A DNA stretch of 64,000 bases from Acidobacteriota bacterium. GTDB lineage: Bacteria; Acidobacteriota; Terriglobia; UBA7540. Of the stretch, positions 1 through 8,889 are shown in pieces. Position 1 is the stretch's first letter; each line of letters begins with the position of its first letter. The stretch spans positions 372,001 through 436,000 of the forward strand of contig SCRD01000008.1 in assembly GCA_004298155.1 (NCBI GenBank). Direction: 5' to 3'. Below the pieces are notes generated by a model that saw nothing but the letters and a program-made list of their open reading frames with translations, was not told the DNA's origin and made no database searches. The position numbers were made by a program, and so were the translations under genes.

Positions 1-1724
1 CGGTGCTTCCTTTTGATCCTTTCGGGCAAGGCGAACGGCAACAGTTTCTGGATCCTCGTACCGGCAAGAGCCATTTTGGACCGACGGGTGAACACGACCA
101 GGCGGGCCGTCCCATGCTGCTGTTCGGCTCGCAATTTGAGCAGTACCGCACCTGGGACGGCATCCGCGCCGTCGATTATCTCCTCACGCGGCCGGAAGTT
201 GATCCGGAGCGCATTGGCTGCACGGGACAATCGGGCGGGGGAACCATGACGATGTGGCTGGCAGCGCTCGAACCCCGCATTAAAGTGGCCGTGACTTCAG
301 ACGGGCAGAATGAAAATCTTGCCGGGCCGTCCTACGCTCCCCCAGGTGCGGTGGACGACGCTGAACAGAACATCGTGGGCAGCCTTCCAGAAGGCATTGA
401 CCGCGGCGACCTTTTCCTGGCGTTTGCACCCAAGCCGCAGCTCATTATGTATTCCCGCACTGACTCCGGCCTGACTTATTCGCCAACGTACGTAGAGGGA
501 ACCACAGAGATTTATAACGAGGCCCTGGCCGGATACAAGCTGATGGGCGCTGCCGACAAGGTAAAGCTTTTCGGTTCACCGCTGCCTCATGCCTATGACT
601 TTTTCAATCGACGGGAAGCCTACAGGTGGTTTAACCGCTGGATGGGCAATGAAGATGCAGGAACCGGGGAAGCTAAGTTTGAAAATTCCCCTCCAGACGC
701 CTTGCAGTGTACCAGCACCGGGCAGGTGCTGACTTCGTTGGGCGGCCGCTCCATTATCGACCTGAACACAGACCGTCTGCGGCAGGTTGCGCAGGCGAGT
801 CAACCAGCCGGCACGCCGACTGAAGCGAAGGCAGCGCGCGAACGTGCGCGGGAGACCCTCAGCCAACTTCTGGGCCTTCCTGCCGTCCGAGCACCGCTGA
901 ATCCACGAACCATTTCGTCAAACGTCTGGATGGACGGGATCGCCGTCGATGAGTTCCTGTTTTATTCCGAGCCTCTGGTGCGAGTAACGGGCTGGTTTCT
1001 GAGGCCGGCGAAGGGTGGTCCCTCGTTCCCGACAGTTGTTTTTATTTCAGAAGGAGGCAGGAACCATATCTTGTATGAAACGTCGAGCATCAGCCGTCTG
1101 GTGCGAAAGGGCGTTGCTGTTTGTGCCATTGACCTTCGCGGGCTGGGAGTTTCCACTCCGCGCAATCCTTCCGCTGGGCCGCTATTCTATCAGGACGTGC
1201 CTCTTGACGAGCGTTACGCCTGGGCGTGTTTCTGTCTCGGCAAGCCGTTCCTGGGCCAGCGGGTTTGGGACATTATCCGCTGCCTCGATTACCTCCAAAC
1301 CAGGCGCGACGTGGACCCGCGCCGCATCCTTGGCCTCGGTGAAGGAGGCGCCGCGATTGCTCTGCTCCTTTCTGCAGTGCTGGATGAGCGCCTTCACTCC
1401 GTGCTGTTTGACCGCCCGATTGCCACGTACGCGTCAATCGTGGAATCGAAAGCGTACTCTCTTAACCTCGCCTGGTTTCTGTTCGATATCCTTCGGCACT
1501 TCGACTTGCCCAATCTTACGGCGCTGCTGGCCCCGCGGCCGTGCTGGGTGCTTAACGCCACCAACTCGCAAGGGGGGGCCCTTGCCGAGTCAGAGGTATC
1601 GTCGCTTTACAGGCAAGCCGTTCGGTCGTTCAGCCAATACGGCGCCGCTGAAAGGATTCGGTTCCTGGTTCGCCCGGAGCAGGAAAGCGAGGCTGTCTTC
1701 CAGGACTGGCTTGGGACGGCTTAG
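1..1724 (+). CDS. Two-domain alpha/beta hydrolase (acetylxylan esterase-like), 5' end outside window
   Basis: The reading frame is open from the first bases, and its first residues (LPFDPFGQGER) match the interior of acetylxylan-esterase-like hydrolases, so the true start lies upstream of the window. About 573 residues are visible. The first hydrolase domain spans roughly residues 1-220 and has a nucleophile elbow GCTGQSGGG near residue 75. A second hydrolase-like domain spans roughly residues 325-573. It has the matching strand-turn ILGLGEGG, but glycine sits where the nucleophile serine should be, so this half may be non-catalytic. Such proteins usually act on esterified polysaccharides or peptides in the periplasm, but the substrate cannot be read from the sequence. 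The signal peptide, if any, is off the window. The downstream neighbour is on the opposite strand. The family is fairly sure; the specificity is not. Confidence 0.75.
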   Translation, partial: VLPFDPFGQGERQQFLDPRTGKSHFGPTGEHDQAGRPMLLFGSQFEQYRTWDGIRAVDYLLTRPEVDPERIGCTGQSGGGTMTMWLAALEPRIKVAVTSDGQNENLAGPSYAPPGAVDDAEQNIVGSLPEGIDRGDLFLAFAPKPQLIMYSRTDSGLTYSPTYVEGTTEIYNEALAGYKLMGAADKVKLFGSPLPHAYDFFNRREAYRWFNRWMGNEDAGTGEAKFENSPPDALQCTSTGQVLTSLGGRSIIDLNTDRLRQVAQASQPAGTPTEAKAARERARETLSQLLGLPAVRAPLNPRTISSNVWMDGIAVDEFLFYSEPLVRVTGWFLRPAKGGPSFPTVVFISEGGRNHILYETSSISRLVRKGVAVCAIDLRGLGVSTPRNPSAGPLFYQDVPLDERYAWACFCLGKPFLGQRVWDIIRCLDYLQTRRDVDPRRILGLGEGGAAIALLLSAVLDERLHSVLFDRPIATYASIVESKAYSLNLAWFLFDILRHFDLPNLTALLAPRPCWVLNATNSQGGALAESEVSSLYRQAVRSFSQYGAAERIRFLVRPEQESEAVFQDWLGTA

Positions 1725-1792
1725 GAATTGGCAGGCCTGGCTCGTGGCAACGCGCCAGGGGATCAAGCAGATCATTTGCGCTGAAGTGACTC

Positions 1793-2398
1793 TTACTGCG
1801 TCCTGGGGGTATGCGCCAGCATTCCTTCAAGGCGCGCTTTCACTTCAGGCCATTCGGAGTCAATGATGCTGAAATAGACGGTGTGCCGGATGCGGCCCGT
1901 CCATGTCAGCATGTGGTTGCGCAGGGTCCCTTCTTCTTTGGCGCCCAGGCGCAGAATAGCTTCGCGTGAGCGCTGGTTCAGCGAGTCCGTTTTGAATTCC
2001 ACCCGGATGCATCCAAACTTCTCGAAAGCGTGACGCAGCATCAGGTATTTGGCTTCAGTATTTGCGGCGGTCCGCTGCCAGTTCTTGGCGAGCCAGGTAG
2101 CGCCGATTTCCACGCGAAGATTAGAAATGTCGATGTTCAGGTAGCGGGTGCTCCCGATCACCTTCCCGCTAGCCTGGTCAATGGTGGCGAATGGCAGTGA
2201 TGTCCCCTGTGCCTGTTCGGCGAGCGCCTTCTCGATGTAGGCGCGCATGTCCTCCGGTGTTCTCACATTGTTCGTGGTCCAATGCCACAACTCGAAGCTA
2301 AGGCCGGCTTCACACAACTGAGCGTGGTGAGAAAGGCTGAGCGGCTCCAGGCGGACCCCTCGCCCTTCCAGCGTGATGGGATGTATTACCGTGGTCAT
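1793..2398 (-). CDS. GNAT family N-acetyltransferase (RimJ/RimL-like)
   Basis: A 201-residue protein with the layout of RimJ/RimL-type acetyltransferases. It opens with the strand GRGVRLEPLSLSH. The central strand is IGSTRYLNI. The cofactor-binding region around residues 110-150 includes AKYLMLRHAFE and the conserved segment VEFKTDSLNQRSREAILRLG. Family members transfer acetyl from acetyl-CoA to a protein N-terminus or a small amine; the acceptor is unknown. The ATG lies two bases after the stop of the TIM-barrel gene on the same strand, so the two are probably cotranscribed. No signal peptide is visible, so it should be cytosolic although its partner is exported. Closest relatives are often annotated as ribosomal-protein-alanine acetyltransferase-like, which I would not take literally. 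Confidence 0.85.
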   Translation of the reverse strand: MTTVIHPITLEGRGVRLEPLSLSHHAQLCEAGLSFELWHWTTNNVRTPEDMRAYIEKALAEQAQGTSLPFATIDQASGKVIGSTRYLNIDISNLRVEIGATWLAKNWQRTAANTEAKYLMLRHAFEKFGCIRVEFKTDSLNQRSREAILRLGAKEEGTLRNHMLTWTGRIRHTVYFSIIDSEWPEVKARLEGMLAHTPRTQ

Positions 2399-2400
2399 AT

Positions 2401-3306
2401 TTACGCTGCCGCCTCATATTCCCACAGTTTGCGATAATAGCGCATCAGCCGGACCGGTTCACAGCTTTCCGGAATTTCTGCAAAAGTAAAGCGATTGTAG
2501 CCCACGCTTCGGAACAGCGCAAAGAGCTCGCCGTAAGGATACTCGGGATCCCAAAGCTCGTGGATATGGCAGCTTCGCAGCCAGGGGCCGATCAGATCGA
2601 AATTCTGTCTTACGGAACCGCCCACAACGTCCGGAGGATTTGAGTTCCAGCAGATCCCGATCGCGGGGTGGTCGGCGACAGTCATGATGCGGTAAATGCT
2701 CTGAGGCAATTGCGTTCCCTCTCCGTGAACCTCCAGCCAGATTTCGACCCCATTGTCGCGCGCGATGTCGCCGCATTTTGAGAGAGCGCGGCCGATCTGG
2801 TCGAGCGTTTTCTCATGAGGCACTTTGGGCGGGAACCCATTTGGCCTTACTTTAACGCCGATCGCGCCCACATCGTGCGCCAGTTCGCAGAATTCCCGGG
2901 CCGTCTGGATGTTTTGTTTCACCTCGGCTGGGTCAGGCGATTGGAACGAGCATGTTGACCCCAGGCTGGCCAGCTTGACGCCCGAATCAGAAAATTTCTT
3001 CCGCACTTCCGCGCGCTGGGCCTTCGTGAGTGTTGGCTCAACGCCGTGCTTGTGCGTGGTGCGCAACTCAGCCCCTTCAAAGCCGGTGGCTTCACAATTT
3101 TTGATGAGGGTATCCACGTCCCAATCCCTGGCCAGATTGTAAGTCACCAGTCCCAGCTTAAAATCCCTGGGGGCCTGAGGGTCGACATTCTGCTTCGGCA
3201 ACCGGCGGGTATGCGCCACGGTGCTGGCAGCGGAACCTGTTGCCCCCATTGTCGCAAGGCCAATGAGCCCGTTCTTCAAAAACGACCGGCGACCTGTGTC
3301 TGGCAT
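2401..3306 (-). CDS. Tat-exported sugar phosphate isomerase/epimerase-like TIM-barrel protein
   Basis: A 301-residue protein of the xylose-isomerase-like TIM-barrel (AP endonuclease 2) superfamily. The N-terminus GRRSFLKNGLIG is a twin-arginine signal followed by a hydrophobic, Ala/Gly-rich stretch to about residue 28, so export of the folded protein is expected. The barrel carries candidate metal ligands in the family positions: Glu in IWLEVHGEG, Asn/Asp after GICWNSNPPD, His in SCHIHELWD, and Glu in FTFAEIPES near the end. The ATG is preceded by a strong AGGAGG ribosome site. It is divergent from trpG/pabA, with 62 bases between them, and sits two bases upstream of the acetyltransferase gene. 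Acidobacteria and Planctomycetes carry many such Tat-exported barrels; the sugar substrate is not inferable. Confidence 0.85.
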   Translation of the reverse strand: MPDTGRRSFLKNGLIGLATMGATGSAASTVAHTRRLPKQNVDPQAPRDFKLGLVTYNLARDWDVDTLIKNCEATGFEGAELRTTHKHGVEPTLTKAQRAEVRKKFSDSGVKLASLGSTCSFQSPDPAEVKQNIQTAREFCELAHDVGAIGVKVRPNGFPPKVPHEKTLDQIGRALSKCGDIARDNGVEIWLEVHGEGTQLPQSIYRIMTVADHPAIGICWNSNPPDVVGGSVRQNFDLIGPWLRSCHIHELWDPEYPYGELFALFRSVGYNRFTFAEIPESCEPVRLMRYYRKLWEYEAAA

Positions 3307-3334
3307 TGTTCTTATCCTCCTGTTTGTGACAGCG

Positions 3335-3340
3335 TATAAT
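3335..3340 (+). promoter_or_regulatory. Candidate -10 box of trpG/pabA promoter
   Basis: A perfect TATAAT lies 28 bases before the ATG at 3369, in the short divergent gap. No convincing -35 box stands at the right distance, so this is a partial match only. Confidence 0.35.
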
Positions 3341-3368
3341 GAATCGTTTGGGAGCTTAAAGCAAGCGC

Positions 3369-3932
3369 ATGATTCTCGTTATCGATAACTACGATTCGTT
3401 TACTTACAACCTGGTTCAGTATTTTGGTGAGCTGGGCGCTCAACTGGAAGTGCGCCGCAATGACCAGATCACACTTGAAGAGATCGAGCGCATGTCGCCT
3501 GAACGCATTGTGATCTCGCCAGGCCCCAAGACCCCTTCCGAGGCAGGCATATGCCTTGATGTCATTCTGAATTTTTCCGGTCGCGTGCCGATTCTGGGAG
3601 TTTGCCTGGGCCATCAGGCCATTGGGCAGGCCTTCGGAGGAAAAGTAATCCGGGCGCCGGAAATTATGCACGGCAAGACCAGTGTGATTTCCCATGACGG
3701 CAAGACCATCTTTGCCGGATTGCCAAATCCTTTCCCAGCCACCCGCTACCATTCGCTCATCGTTGACCGTGGCAGCCTTCCTGACTGCCTGGCTGTTTCC
3801 GCCACGTCGCCCGATGGGCTCATCATGGGCCTTCGCCATAAGGAGTTGAAAGTGGAAGGTGTCCAGTTTCACCCGGAATCAGTCCTTACTGACGCAGGCA
3901 TGCAGTTGCTGGCCAATTTCTTAAAGGTTTAA
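3369..3932 (+). CDS. trpG: Anthranilate/aminodeoxychorismate synthase glutamine amidotransferase subunit
   Basis: A 187-residue class I glutamine amidotransferase. It starts with the classic [17 protein letters not shown]. It carries the oxyanion segment [12 protein letters not shown], the nucleophile elbow [10 protein letters not shown] (Cys), and the catalytic pair GVQFHPES (His and Glu). It supplies ammonia from glutamine to chorismate for anthranilate or 4-amino-4-deoxychorismate, and many bacteria use one subunit for both (TrpG/PabA). The large subunit TrpE/PabB is not next to it. trpD lies about 5 kb away on the other strand, so the trp genes are dispersed here. Length is normal for the family. 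The choice between trpG and pabA cannot be made from this sequence. Confidence 0.92.
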   Translation: MILVIDNYDSFTYNLVQYFGELGAQLEVRRNDQITLEEIERMSPERIVISPGPKTPSEAGICLDVILNFSGRVPILGVCLGHQAIGQAFGGKVIRAPEIMHGKTSVISHDGKTIFAGLPNPFPATRYHSLIVDRGSLPDCLAVSATSPDGLIMGLRHKELKVEGVQFHPESVLTDAGMQLLANFLKV

Positions 3933-4139
3933 CGTGTGGCAGCCTGACCGTGCCATTGGTCTTGCGGGCAGGGAGGCCGGACGGTGGACTGCCCTGGGCC
4001 AGGGCCGCAGATTGGTCGCGTTATGTTCTTTATTCCCGGGGCCGTGCTTATCGATATGGGGTGGAAGAAAGTTTACAACCTTTCTCAAAAGCGATAATGT
4101 GGTCTGCTCAAGCCGAGACTTGCCCGTGGAGGTAGCTTA

Positions 4140-5840
4140 ATGGCTTCGCAACCTGTTTATGACGTGATTGTAGTGGGGTCGGGCGCCGCAGGAGGCATCG
4201 CCTGCCATGTGCTGGCTGCCAAGGGCTTGAATGTATTGTGCCTGGAGGCGGGCCGCAGGATTGAATCCGCAAAGGACTTCCACACTCACATGTTCCCTTA
4301 CGAGTGGGCCTACCGCGGCAATGGAAAACCCGGCGAGTACGGCAAACTTCCGCAGGGCATGGGCTGGAAGATCAAGGAGTGGACCGACCACCTTTATACG
4401 ATTCCTGACCAGGACCCTTATGCGCTGGCTCCCGGAGCGAAATTCACCTGGACACGGATGCGCGTGCTTGGGGGGCGCACTAACTGTTGGGGACGGGGCT
4501 GTGACCGCTTCGGGCCTCTGGATTTTAAGGCAAAAAGCCTTCAGGATGGGTGGGGCGAAGATTGGCCTATCAGTTACGATGACGTTGCTCCTTACTACGA
4601 CGCGGTTGAAGAATTTATTGGTGTAGCAGGCGGTGCGACAAGCGTTTACAACACTCCGAGCGGGAAGAATCTTCTTCCACCTTTCAACCCCCGTTGCGGC
4701 GAATGGCTGATCAAGAAGGGAGCCGGAAAGCTTGGCATTAAGGTCCTGCCCAAGCCACTGGCCGTCCTGAGCAAGCCTTACCACGGCCGTCCCGAGTGCC
4801 ATTACTGCGGGGGATGCAACTGGGGGTGCGAGGTGGCGGCGCGTTACGGCAGCGTTGATTCCGTTTTTCCGAACCTCGAGGGCCGGCCGAATTTCACTTT
4901 GAGGACCAATGCGGCTGTGCACACCGTGCTGATGGACCGCGCAACGGGAAAGGCACGGGGTGTTACTTATATCGACGCAGAGAACAAGCAGGAATATGAG
5001 GTTTATGGAAAATCAGTAGTGCTGGCTGCCTCCATGGTGGAGTCTATCCGAATTCTCTTCAATTCGCGGAACAGGGATTTCCCCAGCGGCCTGGCGAACT
5101 CCAGCGGCACGCTGGGCCGCTATCTGACCGAACACGTGGCTTTCAATGACATCGAGGGTTTTTTCCCGCAGCTCGCGGGTCGGCCAAGCACCAATGACGA
5201 CGGGCCGGGCGAATCCAGCCTTTATATTCCAAGATATAACTACGGCCACAAGGACACAAAAAAATATTTGCGTGGATGGCGGTTTGATTTCTTCACCGGC
5301 TGCGGCATGGGGCCCGGCCCGGGCGCTGGTATGCCGGGTTTCGGCTCCGCCTACAAGAAGAAGATCAAGGAACTGTACCCGACGGGATTTTCCATCGGGG
5401 GTTACGGCGAAGGGCTTGCATTCGATTGGAACTATGTGGAGATCGACCCCGGCGGCCTGCGCGATCGACTCGGCATCCCCCAGGTGCGCTTCCATACCAA
5501 CGCCGAATACCCGGAGGCCTTTGCCATCCGGGATGAAATGTACGGGCAAATGGAAGAGATAATGAAAGCCTCGGGTGCTGAAATTTTTCCGTACAAAAAA
5601 GAGGCGCCTTATCCGTTGGGAAGCGTTACCCACGAGGCTGGCGGCGCGCGAATGGGAGGCGATCCGAAAACCTCGGTCCTCGATAAGTGGAATCGATGCC
5701 ACGACGTGAAAAATGTCATCGTCGCGGACGCAGCTTGCTTTGTTACTCACCCAGAAAAGCAGATTACTCATACCCTGATGGCGCTTGCTTACAGGGCCTG
5801 TGATCATCTGGCGGAAGAATTCCGTCAGGGGAACGTCTAG
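4140..5840 (+). CDS. GMC family oxidoreductase (gluconate/glucose dehydrogenase large-subunit type)
   Basis: A 566-residue FAD-dependent GMC oxidoreductase. The ADP-binding motif is VVGSGAAGG near residue 12. The GMC signature segment follows with WTRMRVLGGRTNCWGRG. A ferredoxin-like cysteine run, CHYCGGCNWGC, sits near residue 220. The C-terminal half has SVTHEAGGARMG and ends in the family motif ITHTLMALAYRACDH. It should oxidise a sugar or polyol hydroxyl group and pass electrons to a membrane partner. The ATG has a GGAGG site seven bases upstream. No signal peptide is seen; these enzymes are commonly carried through Tat by their small subunit, whose gene follows directly. No cytochrome c subunit gene is beside it. 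The exact substrate is unknown. Confidence 0.9.
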   Translation: MASQPVYDVIVVGSGAAGGIACHVLAAKGLNVLCLEAGRRIESAKDFHTHMFPYEWAYRGNGKPGEYGKLPQGMGWKIKEWTDHLYTIPDQDPYALAPGAKFTWTRMRVLGGRTNCWGRGCDRFGPLDFKAKSLQDGWGEDWPISYDDVAPYYDAVEEFIGVAGGATSVYNTPSGKNLLPPFNPRCGEWLIKKGAGKLGIKVLPKPLAVLSKPYHGRPECHYCGGCNWGCEVAARYGSVDSVFPNLEGRPNFTLRTNAAVHTVLMDRATGKARGVTYIDAENKQEYEVYGKSVVLAASMVESIRILFNSRNRDFPSGLANSSGTLGRYLTEHVAFNDIEGFFPQLAGRPSTNDDGPGESSLYIPRYNYGHKDTKKYLRGWRFDFFTGCGMGPGPGAGMPGFGSAYKKKIKELYPTGFSIGGYGEGLAFDWNYVEIDPGGLRDRLGIPQVRFHTNAEYPEAFAIRDEMYGQMEEIMKASGAEIFPYKKEAPYPLGSVTHEAGGARMGGDPKTSVLDKWNRCHDVKNVIVADAACFVTHPEKQITHTLMALAYRACDHLAEEFRQGNV

Positions 5841-5904
5841 GCCCCGGAAACAGGTCAAGTTGACAGGTGGCGATCGCAAGGCATCACGACCAAAGGTGAA
5901 GGCA

Positions 5905-6549
5905 ATGGACGAAAAACTGATCGGAAGACGGCGGGCCCTGAAGTATTTTGGACTGCTCAGCGCATCCGCGGCAGGCGTTGAGTTCCTTGCGAATTGGCTG
6001 CCTGGTGGAAGGGAAACTCTCGCGGCCTCCCCGCTCGCCGGACTGGTGCCGATAACCGGGGTTTCGCAAGCAATGCCGGCTTCAACCGGACCCTACGTGC
6101 CGCAATTTTTCAAGCCGGAAGAGTTCCGCACCGTTGGAATACTGACGGAGATGATTATTCCTACTGACGACCAGCCCGGTGCAAAAGAAGCCAGGGTGGC
6201 CGACTATATCGATTTTGTTGTCTATTCTGCAGCAGAGTTTGAGCCGTCAATGCAAAAGCAGTGGATCGACGGGCTTGGGTTGCTCAACGAGTTGAGCGGC
6301 AAGAAATACGGAAACTCTTTTTCGGATCTTTCGCCGTCCCAAAGAGAAGAACTGCTAACAGAGATGAGCGCCCCCGAACACAACCCGAAAGCCGGACACC
6401 CCGGATTTGATTTCTACATGCTGTTGAAAAGCATGACGCTTGAATCTTTCTTCACGTCGAAGGTGGGGTTGATCGATTTTCTGGAATACAAGGGGCTTGC
6501 TTTCCTGACAGAGTTTCCGGGCTGCACGCATCCCGAACACCAGACGTGA
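5905..6549 (+). CDS. Gluconate 2-dehydrogenase subunit 3 family protein (Tat signal)
   Basis: A 214-residue small subunit partner of the preceding GMC enzyme. The frame is open further upstream to 5785, but that stretch overlaps the GMC gene. The ATG at 5905 follows an AGGTGA-like site and begins a clear twin-arginine signal, IGRRRALKYFGLLSASAAG, so I chose it. The mature part contains the family pattern, with ILTEMIIPTDDQPGAKEARV early and a C-terminal helix region (FYMLLKSMTLESFFTSKVG). The subunit is thought to chaperone the FAD subunit through Tat and anchor the complex in the periplasm. The spacing of 64 bases to the GMC gene supports one operon. The electron-accepting cytochrome subunit must be encoded elsewhere or be absent. 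Confidence 0.87.
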   Translation: MDEKLIGRRRALKYFGLLSASAAGVEFLANWLPGGRETLAASPLAGLVPITGVSQAMPASTGPYVPQFFKPEEFRTVGILTEMIIPTDDQPGAKEARVADYIDFVVYSAAEFEPSMQKQWIDGLGLLNELSGKKYGNSFSDLSPSQREELLTEMSAPEHNPKAGHPGFDFYMLLKSMTLESFFTSKVGLIDFLEYKGLAFLTEFPGCTHPEHQT

Positions 6550-6612
6550 CGGGCTGCCGCTTTTCAAGCCAAAGACAATTCAGCAAATGATTGCGGGGCT
6601 TTGGAGCGCCTT

Positions 6613-8808
6613 GTGCCTCAACGACTAAGAACATTCGCCGCAACCTTTGTCAGCCTTTCCACTTTTATTGCAATCTTGTTTTTGACAGGTCCTTCCGCGC
6701 TGGGGCAGAAGAAGCCTCTTACGCCCGAACTGGTAACGAACGATGACCAGGTGGTTACGCCATCCATCAGGAGCATTATATGGCGGCCCGCTCACGACGA
6801 GGTCAGTTACGTCCGGGAAGATTCCGGCGAAGGATTGTGGCTTTATGATGTCGCCAGCCGCAAAGCCCATCGCCTGGAGCTTCCTGCCAGTGCGGACCCC
6901 GCCACTTATCAATGGTCGCCCGACGGCAGCAAAATACTCTTCAAGGGCGGCAACGACCTCTGGGTGTTTGACCTCCAGAGCAGCGAGGCGAAGCGGCTTA
7001 CGAACGATTCTGAGAAGGAAGAAGAACCAACCTTTTCACCTGCCGGCGATGCCGTCGCCTTCGTCAAGCAGAACAATATCTATACGATTTCATTGAAGAC
7101 TGGTAAGACCACGCAGCTTACCAGGGACGGATCGGAATGGGTGCACAACGGGACGCTCGACTGGGTTTACAAAGAGGAGTTGGCGGACCGCGCCACAGGA
7201 CGGTCCTACGAATGGTCGCCTGACGGGAATGAGATTGCATACCTGAAGCTCGATGACCTGCACGTCCCGCGATATCCCCTGATCAACTTTCTCGGCCGGC
7301 ACGTTGAGTTCGACATCCAGCGCTTTCCCCAGCCTGGAGATCCCAACCCCAATGCATCTCTCCACGTGGTTCCGGCTGCGGGCGGCCTCATCAGAACCTG
7401 GGAGCCTAAAAATTCCATCTTCCCTGTTGAGTATTTTGCTCCACGGTTCACCTGGACGCCCGATTCAAAATCCGTTTGCTTCCTTACCTTGAATCGCGAC
7501 CAGACGGGTGAGGCTGTACATCTCTGGAATGTGGATTCAGGGGCCGACCGTACCCTGCTCGAAGAGCATGACAAGTATTGGATTAATTCCCTGAATCCAC
7601 CCGAATTTCTCCGTGACGGACGCTTCTTGTGGCTTTCCGAGCGCGATGGCTGGATGCATCTCTATCTCTACAATATGGACGGCAAGCTGCAGGCGAGGGT
7701 CACCAGCAGCGATTGGATGATCGACCGCCCCCTGTTCTCTGACCTCCCCATGTTCCAGACAGGGGGCAATTCGGGCTGGGTTTATTTCCTTTCAACACAA
7801 ACTGACCCGCGCCAACGGCAGATTTATCGTGTTCATCTCGACGGCACTGGCCTGGAAAGGGTTTCGAAGCTGTCCGGTACCCACGTTTTCCACCTTTCGG
7901 CAGATGGCCGGTTCTACGTCGACACGTTTTCCGATTTCCAGACACCGCCCAAGACCCGCGTCTACCAATCAAACGGCGAAGAGGTCGCCATGCTCGATAA
8001 TCCCGCAAATCATCTGGACGAATACAAACTCGGCGGGACCGAATTTGTCACGCTCGCAGCTCCTGGCGGGGTGGAACTCTATGCGCGCATGGTGAAGCCA
8101 CCGGATTTTGATCCGCACAAGAAGTATCCGGTTATCGTAAAGGTTTACGGCGGCCCCGAAGTGCAGATGGTGACGAATTCCTGGGGAGTAACTTCGCTTG
8201 AGGATCAGCTTTTCGCCGAGCACGGTTACGTGCTTTGGATCCTGGACAATCGCGGATCGTGGGGGCGCGGCCACGCCTGGGAAAGCGCTATTTTCGAGCA
8301 TATGGGACGGCAGGAACTGAAAGACCAGCTAACGGGTCTTGATTACCTGAAGTCGCTTCCGTATGTCGATTCCACTCGCATGGGCATCTGGGGCTGGTCG
8401 TACGGCGGATACATGACCCTCTACACTTTGACGCACGCACCCGATGTTTTTAAGTGTGGGGCGGCCGGAGGGCCTGTCGTCGACTGGAAATTTTATGACA
8501 GCATTTATACCGAGCGGTACATGCGGACGCCGGATATGAATCCTGACGGTTACCAGGAATCGTCACCGCTCGAAGCGGCAGGGAACTTGACCGCCAACCT
8601 TCTGCTGATGCACGGTGTGGACGATGACAACGTCCACCTGCAGAACACCATTAACTTCATTCAAGCTCTGGTGCGCAACGGCAAATCGTACCAGCTTTAT
8701 CTTCAACCGGGCGAAAAGCACGGCTTCAGCGCCTATTCCGCGCGGCTCTACCTTCTCAACAGGCTGTTACAGTTTTTTGATGAGAACCTGCATCCGGCGG
8801 TGCAATGA
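6613..8808 (+). CDS. Dipeptidyl peptidase IV (S9 family serine peptidase), secreted
   Basis: An S9B peptidase of about 731 residues. A hydrophobic signal segment ends near SALGQKK. Residues about 50-470 form the DPP4 N-terminal beta-propeller, with repeats such as YQWSPDGSKILFKG and EPTFSPAGDAVAFV. The catalytic alpha/beta hydrolase domain holds the nucleophile elbow GIWGWSYGGYMT, the Asp in GVDDDNVHLQN, and the His in GEKHGFSAYS. The propeller Glu pair region DWVYKEEL, which binds the substrate amino terminus, is also present. It should cleave X-Pro or X-Ala dipeptides from peptides outside the cytoplasm. The TTG at 6601 is possible, but GGAG at 6603-6606 lies six bases before the GTG at 6613, which I prefer. 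It is convergent with trpD. Confidence 0.93.
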   Translation: MPQRLRTFAATFVSLSTFIAILFLTGPSALGQKKPLTPELVTNDDQVVTPSIRSIIWRPAHDEVSYVREDSGEGLWLYDVASRKAHRLELPASADPATYQWSPDGSKILFKGGNDLWVFDLQSSEAKRLTNDSEKEEEPTFSPAGDAVAFVKQNNIYTISLKTGKTTQLTRDGSEWVHNGTLDWVYKEELADRATGRSYEWSPDGNEIAYLKLDDLHVPRYPLINFLGRHVEFDIQRFPQPGDPNPNASLHVVPAAGGLIRTWEPKNSIFPVEYFAPRFTWTPDSKSVCFLTLNRDQTGEAVHLWNVDSGADRTLLEEHDKYWINSLNPPEFLRDGRFLWLSERDGWMHLYLYNMDGKLQARVTSSDWMIDRPLFSDLPMFQTGGNSGWVYFLSTQTDPRQRQIYRVHLDGTGLERVSKLSGTHVFHLSADGRFYVDTFSDFQTPPKTRVYQSNGEEVAMLDNPANHLDEYKLGGTEFVTLAAPGGVELYARMVKPPDFDPHKKYPVIVKVYGGPEVQMVTNSWGVTSLEDQLFAEHGYVLWILDNRGSWGRGHAWESAIFEHMGRQELKDQLTGLDYLKSLPYVDSTRMGIWGWSYGGYMTLYTLTHAPDVFKCGAAGGPVVDWKFYDSIYTERYMRTPDMNPDGYQESSPLEAAGNLTANLLLMHGVDDDNVHLQNTINFIQALVRNGKSYQLYLQPGEKHGFSAYSARLYLLNRLLQFFDENLHPAVQ

Positions 8809-8889
8809 TTGGCACTTCAGCCATCGATCCGGGCGCGGCTGGAAGTTGTGTCATCTGGCGATGCCAAGCGGGGCCTCGGACAATTAGCG

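Noticed and set aside
1015-1866. 283-codon plus-strand frame inside the hydrolase gene
   Set aside because: Out-of-frame shadow of a clear hydrolase frame, rich in Arg and Ser and with no domain pattern.
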